Part shown: one piece after another, positions 16,758 to 17,111 of the stretch
Numbering within the stretch: the first letter of the stretch is position 1
Layout of the letters: the number at the start of each line of letters is the position of its first letter
Assembly (NCBI GenBank): GCA_021647345.1
Contig: JAKIUX010000004.1
Coordinates: forward strand, 1-17,111
Reading direction: 5' to 3'
DNA: 17,111 nucleotides
From: Hydrogenimonas sp.
GTDB taxonomy: Bacteria > Campylobacterota > Campylobacteria > Campylobacterales > Hydrogenimonadaceae
Notes under the pieces: generated by a model
The model's database searches: none
What the model saw: the letters and a program-made list of their open reading frames with translations, nothing else
Told to the model about the DNA's origin: nothing
Made by a program: the position numbers and the translations under genes

Positions 16758-17111
16758 TCAAGCCACCTTCTTCATGATGAGATTTACGAACTTCTTCTCA
16801 TCCATGCCTATCGCATCACCCTTGAAGAGTTCGGAAAGTACATCGGCAACGGTTCTTCTTACCATTTGACGCTTTTCGACCTCGATCTTTTCAGCTTGCA
16901 GCTTCTCAAGATTTTCAAGCAATGGGTCTGATGGCCTCAGATCCTTATGTAGAAACTGCACGATGTATTGCATACATTTTCCCAAGACAGAGTTGAATGT
17001 GTCTATATCGTATAAATCTTTTTCACGCACGTCTATATTGAAAGCTGTTGAAATGACATACAACTTCTGCACATCATTTGAAAATATGAACTGAGGGAAG
17101 CGTGGCAATTT
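16758..17111 (-). CDS. Partial gene, AtpF-like C-terminus (possible divergent F0 b subunit)
   Basis: The frame enters from beyond the right edge and ends with TGA at 16758; 117 residues are visible, and the first in-window TTG at 17108 is probably not the real start. The last 45 residues or so (EVEKRQMVRRTVADVLSELF, then MDEKKFVNLIMKKVA) resemble my memory of the C-terminal end of Campylobacterota AtpF proteins, and atpF is expected directly before atpH. The visible part before that (FPQFIFSNDVQKLYVISTAF, then DLYDIDTFNSVLGKCMQYIV) is rich in aromatic and aliphatic residues and does not look like the long charged helix that a b subunit should have there. Other frames of this stretch are closed by stops. 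It may be a divergent or rebuilt b subunit, or another gene placed before atpH. No membrane segment is visible because the N-terminus is missing. Confidence 0.55.
   Translation of the reverse strand, partial: KLPRFPQFIFSNDVQKLYVISTAFNIDVREKDLYDIDTFNSVLGKCMQYIVQFLHKDLRPSDPLLENLEKLQAEKIEVEKRQMVRRTVADVLSELFKGDAIGMDEKKFVNLIMKKVA

Overview
The gene order and protein types point to a member of the Campylobacterota (former Epsilonproteobacteria), probably a free-living relative of Sulfurimonas, Sulfurovum or Hydrogenimonas rather than a host-restricted one. The reasons are the short RecO of the epsilon type (it starts with a GTG codon read as MQGFIIDVKR), and the run of ATP synthase genes followed directly by tolQ-tolR-tolA-tolB-pal-cpoB, a SlyD-type isomerase, fabD, a nucleosidase and a TtcA-like gene. 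From memory this is the order of Campylobacter jejuni Cj0103 to Cj0118; I could not check it by search. The window is ordinary chromosomal core, with no transposase, phage gene, CRISPR array, tRNA or rRNA seen.

Layout. Positions 1-1994 (minus) hold the N-terminal 664 residues of the glutamate synthase large subunit. Its start is divergent from recO (plus, 2143-2760). Everything from 2809 to the right edge is on the minus strand, so transcription runs from the right edge leftwards. Block A (17111 to 11928) is the end of an unusual atpF-like gene, then atpH, atpA, atpG, atpD and atpC. Block B (11924 to 7370) follows after only 3 bases and encodes the Tol-Pal envelope machine: TolQ, TolR, a TolA/TonB-like protein, TolB, Pal and CpoB (YbgF). 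Block C (7181 to 2809) begins after a 188-base gap and is tightly packed: a SlyD-type FKBP isomerase, a degenerate NtrC/Fis-like regulator, FabD, MTA/SAH nucleosidase, a TtcA-family PP-loop protein and a NYN-LOTUS protein. Several of these junctions are overlaps, including two ATGA stop/start fusions.

How the genes work together. The Atp genes make the F1 sector and couple the ion gradient to ATP. TolQ-TolR use the same gradient to drive TolA, TolB and Pal at the outer membrane. FabD primes fatty acid synthesis. The nucleosidase salvages SAH/MTA and, by family knowledge in this phylum, can serve menaquinone synthesis. The TtcA-like and NYN-LOTUS proteins both suggest RNA work.

I found no convincing new multi-gene system. 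The points most worth a second look are the atpF-like partial gene, whose visible part does not look like a normal b subunit; two RNA hairpins between atpD and atpC, one covering the atpC ribosome binding site; non-canonical active-site residues in FabD (VHSWG for GHSLG) and in the TtcA-like protein (one of three cluster cysteines replaced by Phe); the degenerate AAA+/Fis protein inside a lipid-synthesis operon; and near-identical extended -10 elements before pal and slyD.
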